Origin: Haloglycomyces albus DSM 45210
Lineage (GTDB): Bacteria; Actinomycetota; Actinomycetes; Mycobacteriales; Micromonosporaceae
Direction of reading: 5' to 3'
NCBI RefSeq assembly: GCF_000527155.1
Contig: NZ_AZUQ01000001.1
Coordinates: 2,291,615 to 2,355,614 of the forward strand
Length of the DNA: 64,000 nt
Shown here: positions 44,197 through 52,512 of the stretch, piece by piece
How the letters are laid out: every line of letters begins with the position of its first letter
How positions within the stretch are numbered: the first letter of the stretch is position 1
Position numbers and translations under genes: made by a program
Notes under the pieces: model-generated
Seen by the model: the letters and a program-made list of their open reading frames with translations, nothing else
What the model was told of the DNA's origin: nothing
Databases searched by the model: none

Positions 44197-44871
44197 TCAG
44201 CGTTCGAAATCCGGACGAGCCGCGCCCGCCGATTCGGGTAGTCGGAACATGTCCAGAAATCGTTCCGCCAGGTCCTGGTTACCCGTCACTACGGCACGTT
44301 CGGCGTGCAGGGCCACCCCGAGGGAGCGTTTACCGATCGTCAGACGCTTCAGAGTCTCCGCGTCGGTGGTGATCGTGGCGTGCGGGTGTTCGATCATGCC
44401 CGGATTGAGAAGTAGGGCCCGGTCGGTGATCTCAGCGGAGAAAAAGCGCTCCCCGATCACCAACTGTACGGCCAGATCGAGTCCCTGCGCGGCAGCCGGA
44501 ACAAAGAGGCTGCGCAGGGTCAGAATGACCGCATCAGTTCCGACCTTGGTGTCCAGTGGAATCGCCGGGGAACGTGCGCCCCAGCGCAGTAGCTGCACGA
44601 TGATCCCCTCCAGACCACGCCCCCACTCCGTCAGCTCGTATACTCGACTGGCCGCCGGTGGAGGCAATCGCCGCCTGGCAACCACCCCGGCAGCCTCCAA
44701 GTGCCGTAGTCGATCGGAGAGAACGTTCGCGCTCGCTCCCGGAAGGCCGGATCGAACATCGGTGAATCGTTTCGGTCCCAGTAGGAGTTCGCGCACTATG
44801 AGCAGTGACCAGCGTTCTCCGACGATGTCGAGCGCGTGAGCGGCGGGGCATCCGTCGTCGTAGGAACGCAT
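44197..44871 (-). CDS. HxlR-type regulator with C-terminal SCP2-like domain
   Basis: A 224-residue protein. The N-terminal winged helix is HxlR-like (GCPAAHALDIVGERWSLLIVRELLLGPKRFTDVRSGLPG then NVLSDRLRHLEAAGVV), with Cys8 in the place used for redox sensing in some members. Residues 120-215 resemble a sterol-carrier-protein-2 fold (VQLVIGERFFSAEITDRALLL, ATITTDAETLKRLTIGKRSL), which would bind a hydrophobic ligand. This fusion is common in actinobacteria. The ligand and targets are unknown. It is convergent with bluB and ends 14 bp from it. Confidence 0.83.
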   Translation of the reverse strand: MRSYDDGCPAAHALDIVGERWSLLIVRELLLGPKRFTDVRSGLPGASANVLSDRLRHLEAAGVVARRRLPPPAASRVYELTEWGRGLEGIIVQLLRWGARSPAIPLDTKVGTDAVILTLRSLFVPAAAQGLDLAVQLVIGERFFSAEITDRALLLNPGMIEHPHATITTDAETLKRLTIGKRSLGVALHAERAVVTGNQDLAERFLDMFRLPESAGAARPDFER

Positions 44872-45075
44872 GCGTACTCCTCAAGTCGTGGTGATGGTCG
44901 TTCCAATGCCCGTACGTGTGTGGGCGTGAAGTTGGACGTTGGAACGAGTGGCGCAGTCCGACTCCAGCATACTGTCGCGGATGAGTGCGGCGAGCTCGGT
45001 CAGTACGCTCAGTATGGCGTTGATCGAAGACGTGTCGGAATGTTTCCGACAAGCCAGGATATGGAGGTACAAAGG

Positions 45076-45660
45076 ATGAACGTATCCATGCCGGACGAGG
45101 CGAAACAGACTCTGCGAGGTCTGTTGGAAGGCAACGATCGATTTCGCGACGACCGAATGCGCTACCGGCGCGATGTGGAGGCGGCGAAACGAACCGCGCC
45201 GTCACAGAGCCCAAAGGCGGCGGTGTTCACCTGTGTGGATTCGCGGGTGATGGTCGAGTCGGTTTTCGATTGTGACTTCGGCGAACTGGCGGTGGTCCGT
45301 ACGGCCGGGCACGTACCGGATCGAGCGGCCGTGGGGTCGTTGGAGTTCATCGCCACCGAGTTGAAGGTCGATGTAGTCGTCGTTTTGGGACACCAACGGT
45401 GCGGGGCCATCGCGGCGGCCTTGGAGACGGTCAAGGAGTCCGACGACAGCACGGGGACCGGGTTCTTGATCGAGCAACTGTGGGATCCCGCTGCCCAGGC
45501 GCTGAAGGAGTGCCCCGACGATGCGGCTCCGTACGCCGAAACCCTGCATGTGCGGAAAACCGTCGCTTCCCTGAATGAGAGGGACAAGTTTCACAATGTC
45601 CCGGTCATCGGCGCGACTTATGAATTGGACACCGGAGCGGTCAAGTTTCTGGACGTCTGA
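45076..45660 (+). CDS. Beta-class carbonic anhydrase
   Basis: A 194-residue zinc enzyme hydrating CO2 to bicarbonate. Zinc ligands are visible: C and D of FTCVDSRVM (about 52-56) and H and C of GHQRCGA (about 106-111). The Asp-Arg dyad of CVDSR is intact, so it should be active. The start at 45076 is preferred because GGAGG at 45063-45067 lies 8 bp upstream; an ATG at 45061 is in frame. The 3' end overlaps the convergent membrane-protein gene by 43 bp. Confidence 0.9.
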   Translation: MNVSMPDEAKQTLRGLLEGNDRFRDDRMRYRRDVEAAKRTAPSQSPKAAVFTCVDSRVMVESVFDCDFGELAVVRTAGHVPDRAAVGSLEFIATELKVDVVVVLGHQRCGAIAAALETVKESDDSTGTGFLIEQLWDPAAQALKECPDDAAPYAETLHVRKTVASLNERDKFHNVPVIGATYELDTGAVKFLDV

Positions 45661-46244
45661 GCGGGTTCGTGATCGGCGCACTGCACCACGACCGTCGCCC
45701 CGGCACGAACCAGGTTCCGCGCCACGGCGCGTCCCCGGACGGCGGGAATGCGGTGCAGTATGACCGCCGGGCGCCGGTGGACCAGCGAACGAGCGTTCCT
45801 TTTGGCGTGACGATCGCCGGATGCTTGCAGTGATTCGGCGATGATGCCGACGATCCGGCGGTAGTCACCCCAATCCTCCGGTACATGGGTGAGAACGACG
45901 TCCAATCGAGAAGTACCGTTGTTGACGTCAAGGCTGCCTTCGAGGAGGACGTGGGCTTCGGGGTCGCGCACGCGACGGGACATGGTGAATCGTCCTTTCG
46001 TGATGAGACGGAACAATACCGTCACCAAGGTGAGAAGGGAAAGAGCAGCGAGCCACTGCCGGAAATCAGACAAAGAGGGATCCGAGCCGGCGACCCGGAC
46101 GATGAACACGATGACGGCTATTCCATTGCCGACCAGAAGCGCCGCGTAGACGATCGGAGCTCGCGAGATGCTTTCCACCGGGCGTTTTCCAGGTATTTCA
46201 GCATCACGAACACCGTCTACGCTCATGCGGCTTGGCGTGTGCAT
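45618..46244 (-). CDS. Hypothetical protein with two membrane helices and an L7/L12-like C-terminal segment
   Basis: A 208-residue protein. Two TM helices (about 30-52 and 63-82) precede a cytosolic region whose end (VILHRIPAVRGRAVARNLVRAGATVVVQ) resembles the ribosomal L7/L12 C-terminal fold seen in several actinobacterial membrane proteins. The function is unknown. A GGGTTAACCC palindrome (46245-46254) abuts the ATG. The gene overlaps the carbonic anhydrase gene tail to tail by 43 bp, so antisense interference between the two transcripts is possible. A start at 46226 is an alternative. Confidence 0.6.
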   Translation of the reverse strand: MHTPSRMSVDGVRDAEIPGKRPVESISRAPIVYAALLVGNGIAVIVFIVRVAGSDPSLSDFRQWLAALSLLTLVTVLFRLITKGRFTMSRRVRDPEAHVLLEGSLDVNNGTSRLDVVLTHVPEDWGDYRRIVGIIAESLQASGDRHAKRNARSLVHRRPAVILHRIPAVRGRAVARNLVRAGATVVVQCADHEPAQTSRNLTAPVSNS

Positions 46245-46455
46245 GGGTTAACCCTAAGCATTGAAGGGAAATTCAGAGTTGCCCTTATGTGTACTTGGGT
46301 GGAAATTTGAGAAACCTGCGGTGGTGGAGCGGAACGCACCGGTGTCGGAGCACGTCATCGGGGACCGGGTGACCGGTGTGCTCCATCGGTGTCATCGCTT
46401 GCGGCGAATTACGCCAATGGCTTTCGCGCCTTGTGAATCAGGGGGTTACATCTGT

Positions 46456-46499
46456 GGAATTCCTCTGCCATGCTGAGGAAAAAGCAATGGAGGAATTCC
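46456..46499 (+). promoter_or_regulatory. Inverted repeat spanning the DUF1707-gene ribosome-binding site
   Basis: GGAATTCCTC (46456-46465) and GAGGAATTCC (46490-46499) are exact complements over 10 bp with 24 bases between. The right arm contains the GGAGG ribosome-binding site of the gene starting at 46503, so the hairpin would hide it. It may be a translational switch or an operator. Confidence 0.45.
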
Positions 46500-46502
46500 G
46501 CT

Positions 46503-46847
46503 ATGGACCCGTTTAACATTCGTGCCGGAAGGGCGGACAAGCGATTCGCCATTGATTGTCTCAATGAAGCCGTCAAACGGGGAAACCTGCCCAAAGAGGA
46601 ATATACGTCCCGCCGTCACGACATCATCAGTGCGGTTTCGGTGGGGGAACTGCAGCAACTGATCGACGACCTCGACCGCCTCGAAGGCCGCGACAGCTGG
46701 CGCTACGGCCATTGGCGCGGACCCGTTCAAGACGGTCGAGAACTGGAGATTCAGCGAGCGGTCGGCGTCGCCTTCCTCATCGCCGCTCTCGTTGTGCTCA
46801 TAGTGGTCGTCTACGTCGTGGTCAATGTGATCAACGACTGGCTGTGA
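46503..46847 (+). CDS. DUF1707 domain membrane protein
   Basis: A 114-residue protein with an N-terminal DUF1707 (SHOCT-like) segment: RAGRADKRFAIDCLNEAVKRG then LPKEEYTSRRHDIISAVSVGELQQLIDDL, followed by one C-terminal TM helix (about 83-108, AVGVAFLIAALVVLIVVVYVVVNVI). DUF1707 proteins are typical of actinobacteria and of unknown function. The start at 46503 follows GGAGG by 9 bp, inside an inverted repeat. The gene overlaps the end of the convergent aminotransferase gene by 17 bp. Confidence 0.85.
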   Translation: MDPFNIRAGRADKRFAIDCLNEAVKRGNLPKEEYTSRRHDIISAVSVGELQQLIDDLDRLEGRDSWRYGHWRGPVQDGRELEIQRAVGVAFLIAALVVLIVVVYVVVNVINDWL

Positions 46848-48105
46848 GCAGCTGGTCGGCCGCTACCAGACCGTTGACGGCCGTGTCGAGACGGGCCAAA
46901 GCGTGCGATACCCACGGCACCGACAGCGGGTCGTCCGCTTCCAAGACCTCGGTGCGTTGGGCATCGTTGATCCCGTACAAACCGGGAACGGCGACACGCA
47001 GCGTCAAACTCCCGGGAGCGTCACCGAATTCCGACCCCGGAATGGTCACCACGTCCCACTGTTCGGTCAGCCACTCGGCCAGCTCAGCGGAGGTGGAAAT
47101 GCCGTGTTCCGTCTTAAGGTAGGCGCGCCACGGCTCGAAATCCGGCCAAACGTAAAACGCCCCTCGTGGTTTGACGACTTCCAGGTCATAGGACCGAAAG
47201 ATGTCGGCCACCGCCGACGCGACGGTGCAGTGCAGGTGACGGGAGCGGTCAATGCGGTCACGCAGGGCCGGGAGGTCGGACCAGGCCAGTGCGGCCGCGT
47301 GCTGAGCCGGAAGCGGAGGAGTCGACCAGATTTCGCTGGCCGCCGTTCGTACCCGCTTCATCAGGCGTTCACCTGTCGGCCCCGCGGAAAATCGCAGACC
47401 TCCGAGCCGCCAGCCTCCCAGAGCGAAGTTCTTTGACAAACCGGTGGAGACGACTGTACGGTCGGGCGCCCATTGTACCGGCGTCGGCACCGCTGCCTGG
47501 TCGAACACCAGGTCCCGGTAAATCTCATCGCTAATGATCGTCAAGCCGAATTCCTCCGCCACGGAACAGACGCCCCGCATGGTCGTTTCCGACGGCAAGG
47601 CACCAGTGGGGTTGTCGGGGAGGGTGACGATGATGCTGCGTGGACGCATCCCCGCTTTGATCGCCTGGAACAGCGCCGGCCGCAACAGTTCGGGGTCAGG
47701 TGCACCGCCCTCACCGGCGGAAGCGGGAACCCGGATCGGGCGGGACCCCACCATGGCCGTCTGCGCCGCGTAGGAAACCCATGCGGGAGACGCCACCACC
47801 ACGTCTCCATCGAGGGCTTGCAAGAGCGCGAACAGCAGAGGTTTGGTACCCGGTCCGAGAAGTACCTGGTCGGCATCGGTAGGGACGTCATGTCGGGTGA
47901 AGTAACCGGCGAGCGCCTCGCGGGCGGACTTGATACCCGCCACCGGGCCGTAGTCGGCTAGAGAGGCGGCGCTGGCGTACGCCTCCCGCAGTGCGGGGTG
48001 GACGGGTAGGTTGGCCCCGCCGAAGGCCAGGGGTACGACGTCCCGGCCGGCTGCTCGGCGAGCGGCAATGGTCTCGTTGGCGGCGAGTGTGGCAGAGATG
48101 GTCAT
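46831..48105 (-). CDS. Class I/II PLP-dependent aminotransferase
   Basis: A 424-residue fold-type I aminotransferase. The PLP lysine is in STGLSKNFALGGWRLGG (about 228), preceded by NPTGALP and the SDEIYRDLVF aspartate that contacts the pyridine nitrogen. The C-terminal arginine region ends LTLRVAVPG. Substrate preference cannot be read from sequence; aspartate, alanine/valine or aromatic donors are possible. It is divergent from a LysR-type gene 97 bp away, which probably controls it. Confidence 0.87.
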   Translation of the reverse strand: MTISATLAANETIAARRAAGRDVVPLAFGGANLPVHPALREAYASAASLADYGPVAGIKSAREALAGYFTRHDVPTDADQVLLGPGTKPLLFALLQALDGDVVVASPAWVSYAAQTAMVGSRPIRVPASAGEGGAPDPELLRPALFQAIKAGMRPRSIIVTLPDNPTGALPSETTMRGVCSVAEEFGLTIISDEIYRDLVFDQAAVPTPVQWAPDRTVVSTGLSKNFALGGWRLGGLRFSAGPTGERLMKRVRTAASEIWSTPPLPAQHAAALAWSDLPALRDRIDRSRHLHCTVASAVADIFRSYDLEVVKPRGAFYVWPDFEPWRAYLKTEHGISTSAELAEWLTEQWDVVTIPGSEFGDAPGSLTLRVAVPGLYGINDAQRTEVLEADDPLSVPWVSHALARLDTAVNGLVAADQLLTASR

Positions 48106-48163
48106 GATCGTTCCTTCTATATCCGATGTGGTATTTAAAGCCTCGCTCGCCTTAAGAGATAAT

Positions 48164-48182
48164 ACAAGTAATTGCCGCTTGT
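48164..48182. promoter_or_regulatory. LysR-type operator candidate
   Basis: ACAAG-N9-CTTGT (48164-48182) is an inverted repeat in the 97-bp interval between the aminotransferase gene (-) and the LysR-type gene (+). A TAAGAT at 48191-48196 lies 6 bp before the LysR ATG and could act as a -10 box giving a leaderless transcript. Confidence 0.4.
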
Positions 48183-48202
48183 GCTTAGGGTAAGATTAAC
48201 TT

Positions 48203-49102
48203 ATGCTCGGAGTTTCGCGCCTCAGTCTGCTATACGAATTCGCCTCCCACGGCTCAATTCGGGCAACAGCCGTTTCTACTGGTCAAACCCCCTCAGCGGT
48301 GTCACAACAATTGCGAGCCTTGGAAGACGAAGTCGGTGTTGCCCTGCTGGAGCGGACGGCCCGTTCGGCACGCCTCACCGATGCCGGTCGTCGCCTGGTG
48401 GAACATGCGGGCGCCATTTTGGACGCCATTGCCGCCGCGGAAGCCGATGTGGCCTCCGTGGACGCCACCCCGCAAGGCGAAGTGACGGTATCGGCCACCC
48501 CGTCGGTTGCGGTGGCGCTCGCCGGTTCGGTGTTGAAACGGTTGCGCCGGTACAAAAAGCTGACCTTGGTTCTGCGGCAGCAACCGAACGTGTCCGAAGC
48601 GGAGGGACGAGTCAAGGCGGGACAGTTGGACATCGCCCTGATCGATGATTGGACCGGATTGCGGCGTTCCGATAAGGAGGGTCCGTTGACCTATCATTAC
48701 CTGTTGCGGGATCCGTTGATGGCGGTGCTTCCGAAAGATCATCCGTTGGCCGCGAATAAGCGGGTATCGTTGCGCCAATTGGCAGGACAGCCGTGGATAG
48801 CCTCTCCGGAAGGCGAGCCGTCGCGTTTGGCCATGGAGCGGCTCTGGAGACGTGAGTCCATTGCCGCGCCGCTATCGGTGTTCGAAGGTCTGGACACGAT
48901 TCTCATGCTTGTCGCCAAGGGGCTCGGTGTGACCGTCGCGCCTTGGATGGCGACACTGGAACGTAAAGGTATCGTCGTTCGGCCCTTGGTCGGTGCGGCA
49001 CCCGGCCGTGAGATCTATGCGGTGCATCGGACCGCTTCGACCGGGCGCCCTTCCGTCATGACGGTGTTGCAGGCCCTGCACCACGCCGCTCGGGTGCTGT
49101 AA
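48203..49102 (+). CDS. LysR-family transcriptional regulator
   Basis: A 299-residue LTTR with the N-terminal HTH (about 2-60: LSLLYEFASHGSIRATAVSTGQTPSAVSQQLRALEDEVG, wing LLERTARSARLTDAGRRLV) and a two-lobed substrate-binding effector domain (about 90-295). The divergent position beside the aminotransferase gene is the standard arrangement for LTTR control of an adjacent target. The effector is unknown. Confidence 0.9.
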   Translation: MLGVSRLSLLYEFASHGSIRATAVSTGQTPSAVSQQLRALEDEVGVALLERTARSARLTDAGRRLVEHAGAILDAIAAAEADVASVDATPQGEVTVSATPSVAVALAGSVLKRLRRYKKLTLVLRQQPNVSEAEGRVKAGQLDIALIDDWTGLRRSDKEGPLTYHYLLRDPLMAVLPKDHPLAANKRVSLRQLAGQPWIASPEGEPSRLAMERLWRRESIAAPLSVFEGLDTILMLVAKGLGVTVAPWMATLERKGIVVRPLVGAAPGREIYAVHRTASTGRPSVMTVLQALHHAARVL

Positions 49103-49106
49103 TGCG

Positions 49107-50372
49107 CTAGAGGTGGCCGGGCGGGTATGGCAGATCCTCGTCCCACGACGGCTCTTCGGAGATTCGCTTGCGTCGCCGTGTGGGTGGTGTGAGCGGATCG
49201 TCGTCCGGATCATGGTGGGACGAGCGGCCTTTGCGAATGAAGACGGCTGCCAGGTAGGTGGTGATCGGGACGGCCGCGATCAGCCCCAGGGTTCCTACCA
49301 CGGAGCGTAGAATCTCTGCCGCGATCAGTTCGTTGGTGAGTACCTGCCCGACCGGGGAGTCGGAACCGACGATCAGAACCAATAGGGGCAGGGAGGCTCC
49401 CGCGTAGGCCAGTACAAGGGTGTTGACCACTGAGGTGATGTGGTCGGTACCCACTCGGGTTCCCGAGCGGAACAGGTGACCGATGGTCCATTTGGGATTG
49501 GCCTTGGCCAGTTCGTCCACTGTGGCGGCTTGGGAGACGGTGATGTCGTCGATAACACCCAGAGCACCGATCAGAATGCCCGCCAATAGCAGCCCCGACA
49601 TGTCGAGATCAAAGTTGAGGCTGAGGTTGCTGGTGTCCTCGTCGACGATGCCGGTGAGATTGGCCAGCGAAGTCGCGGCGGCCGCGAGGACTCCGGTCAC
49701 AAGGAGGGCGCTCAGAGTTCCCAGTACCGCCACTGTCGCACTGCGGTTCCATCCGTGCGTCACGAAGATCGACACCAACATGATCGCCGAGGCCCCGACG
49801 ACGGCGACGGTCAACGGTGATGAGCCGTTGAGAATGGCGGGAATGATGAACAGGAGCAATACTGCGAAGGTGATCGCCAGGCTCAACAGGGATCGCAGGC
49901 CCTTCCAGCGCCCGAAGGCGATGATGGCGAGAGCGAAGGCGATCAGCGCCGCCCACAGGACGGACGAACGTTCGTGGTCGATGATGTGATAGACGGTTCC
50001 GTCCATGGCGCCGGGGAGATGCATGACGATGACGGAGTCACCGACGTCCACCGTCGGCGCGCCCGGCCCGGACGGCAGATCCACGATGGTTTCCTTCCCC
50101 TGATCGGGTCCGCTCATGAGCCGGATGGCCACCTCACCACAGGGCCCGGGTACGGCGAGTTCACCTTGACCTTCGGGACATTCCATTTCATTGACGGCCA
50201 AGACGTCGGCCTTGTACTCGTCGTTGTGTTCAACGTCGGCGGCGGAATAGTCGATCGGCCAGAGCCAGACGAGCCCGATAAGGGTGGCCAGCGCGGCGGG
50301 TATCAGTATCCAGAGTGCGCGGCGTGGGACGGTGTCGTTTCCGGTTGTGTGGGTGTGATGGTTGTGGCTCAC
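49107..50372 (-). CDS. YibE/F-like membrane protein
   Basis: A 421-residue protein with one N-terminal TM helix, an extracytoplasmic domain of about 100 residues (about 45-140) and seven to eight further TM helices (about 140-380), ending in a charged cytosolic tail (RKGRSSHHDPDDDPLTPP). The motif DMSGLLLAGILIGALGVIDDITVSQAATVDEL is diagnostic of YibE/F family proteins. The family is conserved in Gram-positive bacteria; its function is not established. His-rich residues at the N-terminus (SHNHHTHTT) may bind metal. It is convergent with the LysR gene, 4 bp apart. Confidence 0.87.
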   Translation of the reverse strand: MSHNHHTHTTGNDTVPRRALWILIPAALATLIGLVWLWPIDYSAADVEHNDEYKADVLAVNEMECPEGQGELAVPGPCGEVAIRLMSGPDQGKETIVDLPSGPGAPTVDVGDSVIVMHLPGAMDGTVYHIIDHERSSVLWAALIAFALAIIAFGRWKGLRSLLSLAITFAVLLLFIIPAILNGSSPLTVAVVGASAIMLVSIFVTHGWNRSATVAVLGTLSALLVTGVLAAAATSLANLTGIVDEDTSNLSLNFDLDMSGLLLAGILIGALGVIDDITVSQAATVDELAKANPKWTIGHLFRSGTRVGTDHITSVVNTLVLAYAGASLPLLVLIVGSDSPVGQVLTNELIAAEILRSVVGTLGLIAAVPITTYLAAVFIRKGRSSHHDPDDDPLTPPTRRRKRISEEPSWDEDLPYPPGHL

Positions 50373-50491
50373 CCGCCCAGGATAAGGATGACCGTCGACT
50401 TTCGCCAGTGGCCCCGTGAGCGTGGGCGGGTCTCACACTTGGCCTCGACTTCATGACTGACGTCAGGGAGCCGCACACCGCGACGCCCCGA

Positions 50492-51274
50492 TCATACGTC
50501 GATGGGAACGGACCAAACGACCGGAGACAGCTCGGCCCACAGTTGCAGCGGATACCGGTCTCCGACACAGTCGAGATCCTGGAAGGGGAGTCGGTTCCAC
50601 AGGGAAAGGTACAGCAGTTCGGCCGGACCCCGCACGGCTGATTCCGGGGGCAGGGTGGGGTAGGAGGTCACCAGGGGCGGCATGTGACTGAGATGAATGT
50701 ACCAGTCACCGCGAGTGTGGGGGACGTCGCTGGCTTGCAGGTGAATGCAGGTGGGGCGGATGGTTCGCAACAGGGTGGAGCTGCGGCTTTGAAATCCCAT
50801 CAACATTTCGTCGATGCCGTCGAGGGCGTACAGCGGATGGATTTCGGATATCTCGTCTCCGAGGGTGAGCTCGGCGTCGACTCGGTGGATCGTGGTCTCG
50901 TGTACCTGGCGGCGCGTCCAGAACTCCAGGCTGCTCGGGGCGGCGAACGACTGCCAACATCGCAGGTCGTCGGGGGCTTTTCCCAAGGTGTCGCAGAGGT
51001 CGAGCACACCCTGCATGGCCCACTCGCTGAGCTGGTCGTCATTGGGAAGCGGGCCGACGAACTGTGTAAAAGCGGTGGGGTCGGGTTCGTTGTGTCGGCG
51101 TTGGCCGACAATATAGGTCGACCAACGATGTGAGATTCCAATGTGTCGAATGAGATCGCGTAGGCACCAGGTGGGGCACGACGGTACGGGATGGTCAAGG
51201 GAGGTGGCATCGGCTATGCTGACGATGCGTGCCCCCTCGTTCTGTATCACGTCGATCTGATCCCCAATACTCAT
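50492..51274 (-). CDS. Maleylpyruvate isomerase-family (MDMPI) protein
   Basis: A 260-residue actinobacterial protein with the mycothiol-dependent maleylpyruvate isomerase N-terminal domain (VPSCPTWCLRDLIRHIGISHRW, about 30-51), a DinB-type four-helix bundle that binds a metal through histidines (IRHIGISHRW, RQVHETTIHRVDAE), and the second MDMPI C-terminal domain (about 160-255). Members use mycothiol as a cofactor in isomerisation or detoxification. The substrate here is unknown. Confidence 0.85.
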   Translation of the reverse strand: MSIGDQIDVIQNEGARIVSIADATSLDHPVPSCPTWCLRDLIRHIGISHRWSTYIVGQRRHNEPDPTAFTQFVGPLPNDDQLSEWAMQGVLDLCDTLGKAPDDLRCWQSFAAPSSLEFWTRRQVHETTIHRVDAELTLGDEISEIHPLYALDGIDEMLMGFQSRSSTLLRTIRPTCIHLQASDVPHTRGDWYIHLSHMPPLVTSYPTLPPESAVRGPAELLYLSLWNRLPFQDLDCVGDRYPLQLWAELSPVVWSVPIDV

Positions 51275-51319
51275 TACAAGCAGTCTTACGCATAAAATGT
51301 GACGAACGCAAGTGTTGGA

Positions 51320-51332
51320 GATAACTGTTATC
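51320..51332. promoter_or_regulatory. Palindrome upstream of the ThiE/TenI-like gene
   Basis: GATAAC-T-GTTATC is a perfect 6+6 palindrome 43 bp before the ATG at 51376, in the 101-bp interval between divergent genes. AACGTTA-type motifs recur just downstream. It may be an operator. Confidence 0.3.
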
Positions 51333-51375
51333 GTAGCGTTAGGAAAACCAACAGTCCGTTTTCTTAACGTTACTT

Positions 51376-51981
51376 ATGAGTAGATTCTATGATTTAGGCT
51401 GTGCGGCAATGACTCTCCCGGGTAACCGCCTTTTGGTTATTACTGATGAAACTCAATGTTTCGATGACACCGTACTGCGGCGGCTCGTGGAGGCGCGTAG
51501 TGGGGGTCCGTTCAGCGTGGTGGTGCGGGACAAGCACATGAGTCCACGTTGGCGTCGTGGCTTGACCGAGGAGCTGAAACGCGCCGATTTCGAGGTTATC
51601 GTGGCCGATCCTCCGGATTCGGAGGCCAGGGTGCACCTGTCGGCACAGGCGGAGTTGCCGAATCACGCCGTCACGTGTCTGGGTCGCTCGTGGCACCAGG
51701 GTGACGGGATTCCATCAAGCCGCACACTGGATTACGTGACGTATTCACCGATCTGGGCCAGTGCTTCGAAGCCGGGGTACGGACCGACGGTGGGAATCGA
51801 CGGCTTGGGGGCCTTCTGCGGGGCCGCGCCGATTCCGGTGTATGCGCTGGGCGGCGTGGAGACTCCCGAGCGGATTCACGCGGCCCGCGCGGCGGGGGCC
51901 TATGGAGTAGCGGTCATGGGTGCGGTCATGCGCAGCGTCGAGCCCGCCGAGGTCGTCAGGCGTTTCAACGACGCCTTGTAG
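51376..51981 (+). CDS. ThiE/TenI-family (thiamine phosphate synthase-like) protein
   Basis: A 201-residue TIM-barrel protein of the thiamin-phosphate synthase/TenI superfamily. The C-terminal motif YSPIWASASKPGYGPTVGIDGL followed by PVYALGGVETPERIHAARAAGAYGVAVMGAVM matches the phosphate-binding half of the family, and SVVVRDKHMSPRWRR sits at the pyrophosphate-binding R-D-K position. True ThiE normally has a longer N-terminal barrel. A TenI-type thiazole tautomerase or a divergent ThiE is possible. No other thi gene is near. The start follows a palindrome and a weak ribosome-binding site. Confidence 0.75.
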   Translation: MSRFYDLGCAAMTLPGNRLLVITDETQCFDDTVLRRLVEARSGGPFSVVVRDKHMSPRWRRGLTEELKRADFEVIVADPPDSEARVHLSAQAELPNHAVTCLGRSWHQGDGIPSSRTLDYVTYSPIWASASKPGYGPTVGIDGLGAFCGAAPIPVYALGGVETPERIHAARAAGAYGVAVMGAVMRSVEPAEVVRRFNDAL

Positions 51982-52049
51982 CGGGATTGTAGAGTGTCAG
52001 GGTAGCGAATATCCGATCTCCTGTCCCTCTTAACACTTGGAAGGATTCC

Positions 52050-52331
52050 ATGGTCTCTCGCGATAAATCGGAAAATCACGACGATCTACCGACGGATGTG
52101 TCCCGTCGGGGACTGAAGGCCGCCCGTGCCATCCAGTATTCCGTCGTTCCCCTCGGGCTCGGCGGGGCCGTTCTTGGCGTCCTAGGGCTCAGTTTGCTGA
52201 TAGTGGTGTTCTCGATAATGGGAAGCCTCATTCTCTATGCCTTGGGAAGCATCCTCGAAGTGCAGATCATCAGCCTCTGGGAGGCACACAAGGACCGTCA
52301 GGCGTCTGCGGCGGACCGAATGGGAAGCTGA
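52050..52331 (+). CDS. Small two-helix membrane protein
   Basis: A 93-residue protein with a polar N-terminus, one long or two short TM segments (about 28-70, VVPLGLGGAVLGVLGLSLLIVVFSIMGSLILYALGSIL) and a charged tail. GGAAGGA lies 6 bp before the ATG. I do not recognise a family. It lies between the ThiE-like gene and the ABC transporter operon. Confidence 0.6.
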   Translation: MVSRDKSENHDDLPTDVSRRGLKAARAIQYSVVPLGLGGAVLGVLGLSLLIVVFSIMGSLILYALGSILEVQIISLWEAHKDRQASAADRMGS

Positions 52332-52396
52332 CGGTCTACTCCGGCCCGTATCGGCGGAAGAACGGTAAATAGTCGTAACAAGTTCATAAACAAATC

Positions 52397-52425
52397 TTGA
52401 CCTGGATCATACTTGGCGGCAATAT
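52397..52425 (+). promoter_or_regulatory. Promoter of the alpha-glucoside ABC transporter operon
   Basis: TTGACC (52397-52402) and CAATAT (52420-52425) are spaced by 17 bases, 88 bp before the lipoprotein start. Upstream AACAAGTTCATAAAC is AT-rich and may bind a sugar-responsive repressor, but no clear palindrome is seen. Confidence 0.5.
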
Positions 52426-52512
52426 TACTTGAGACACAAGCGATCATGGTTGCCGTGCGAACGGCTGGGAGGAGCCGTGGTCGCCGCGCAGATATGTTTC
52501 AGGGAGTCATCT

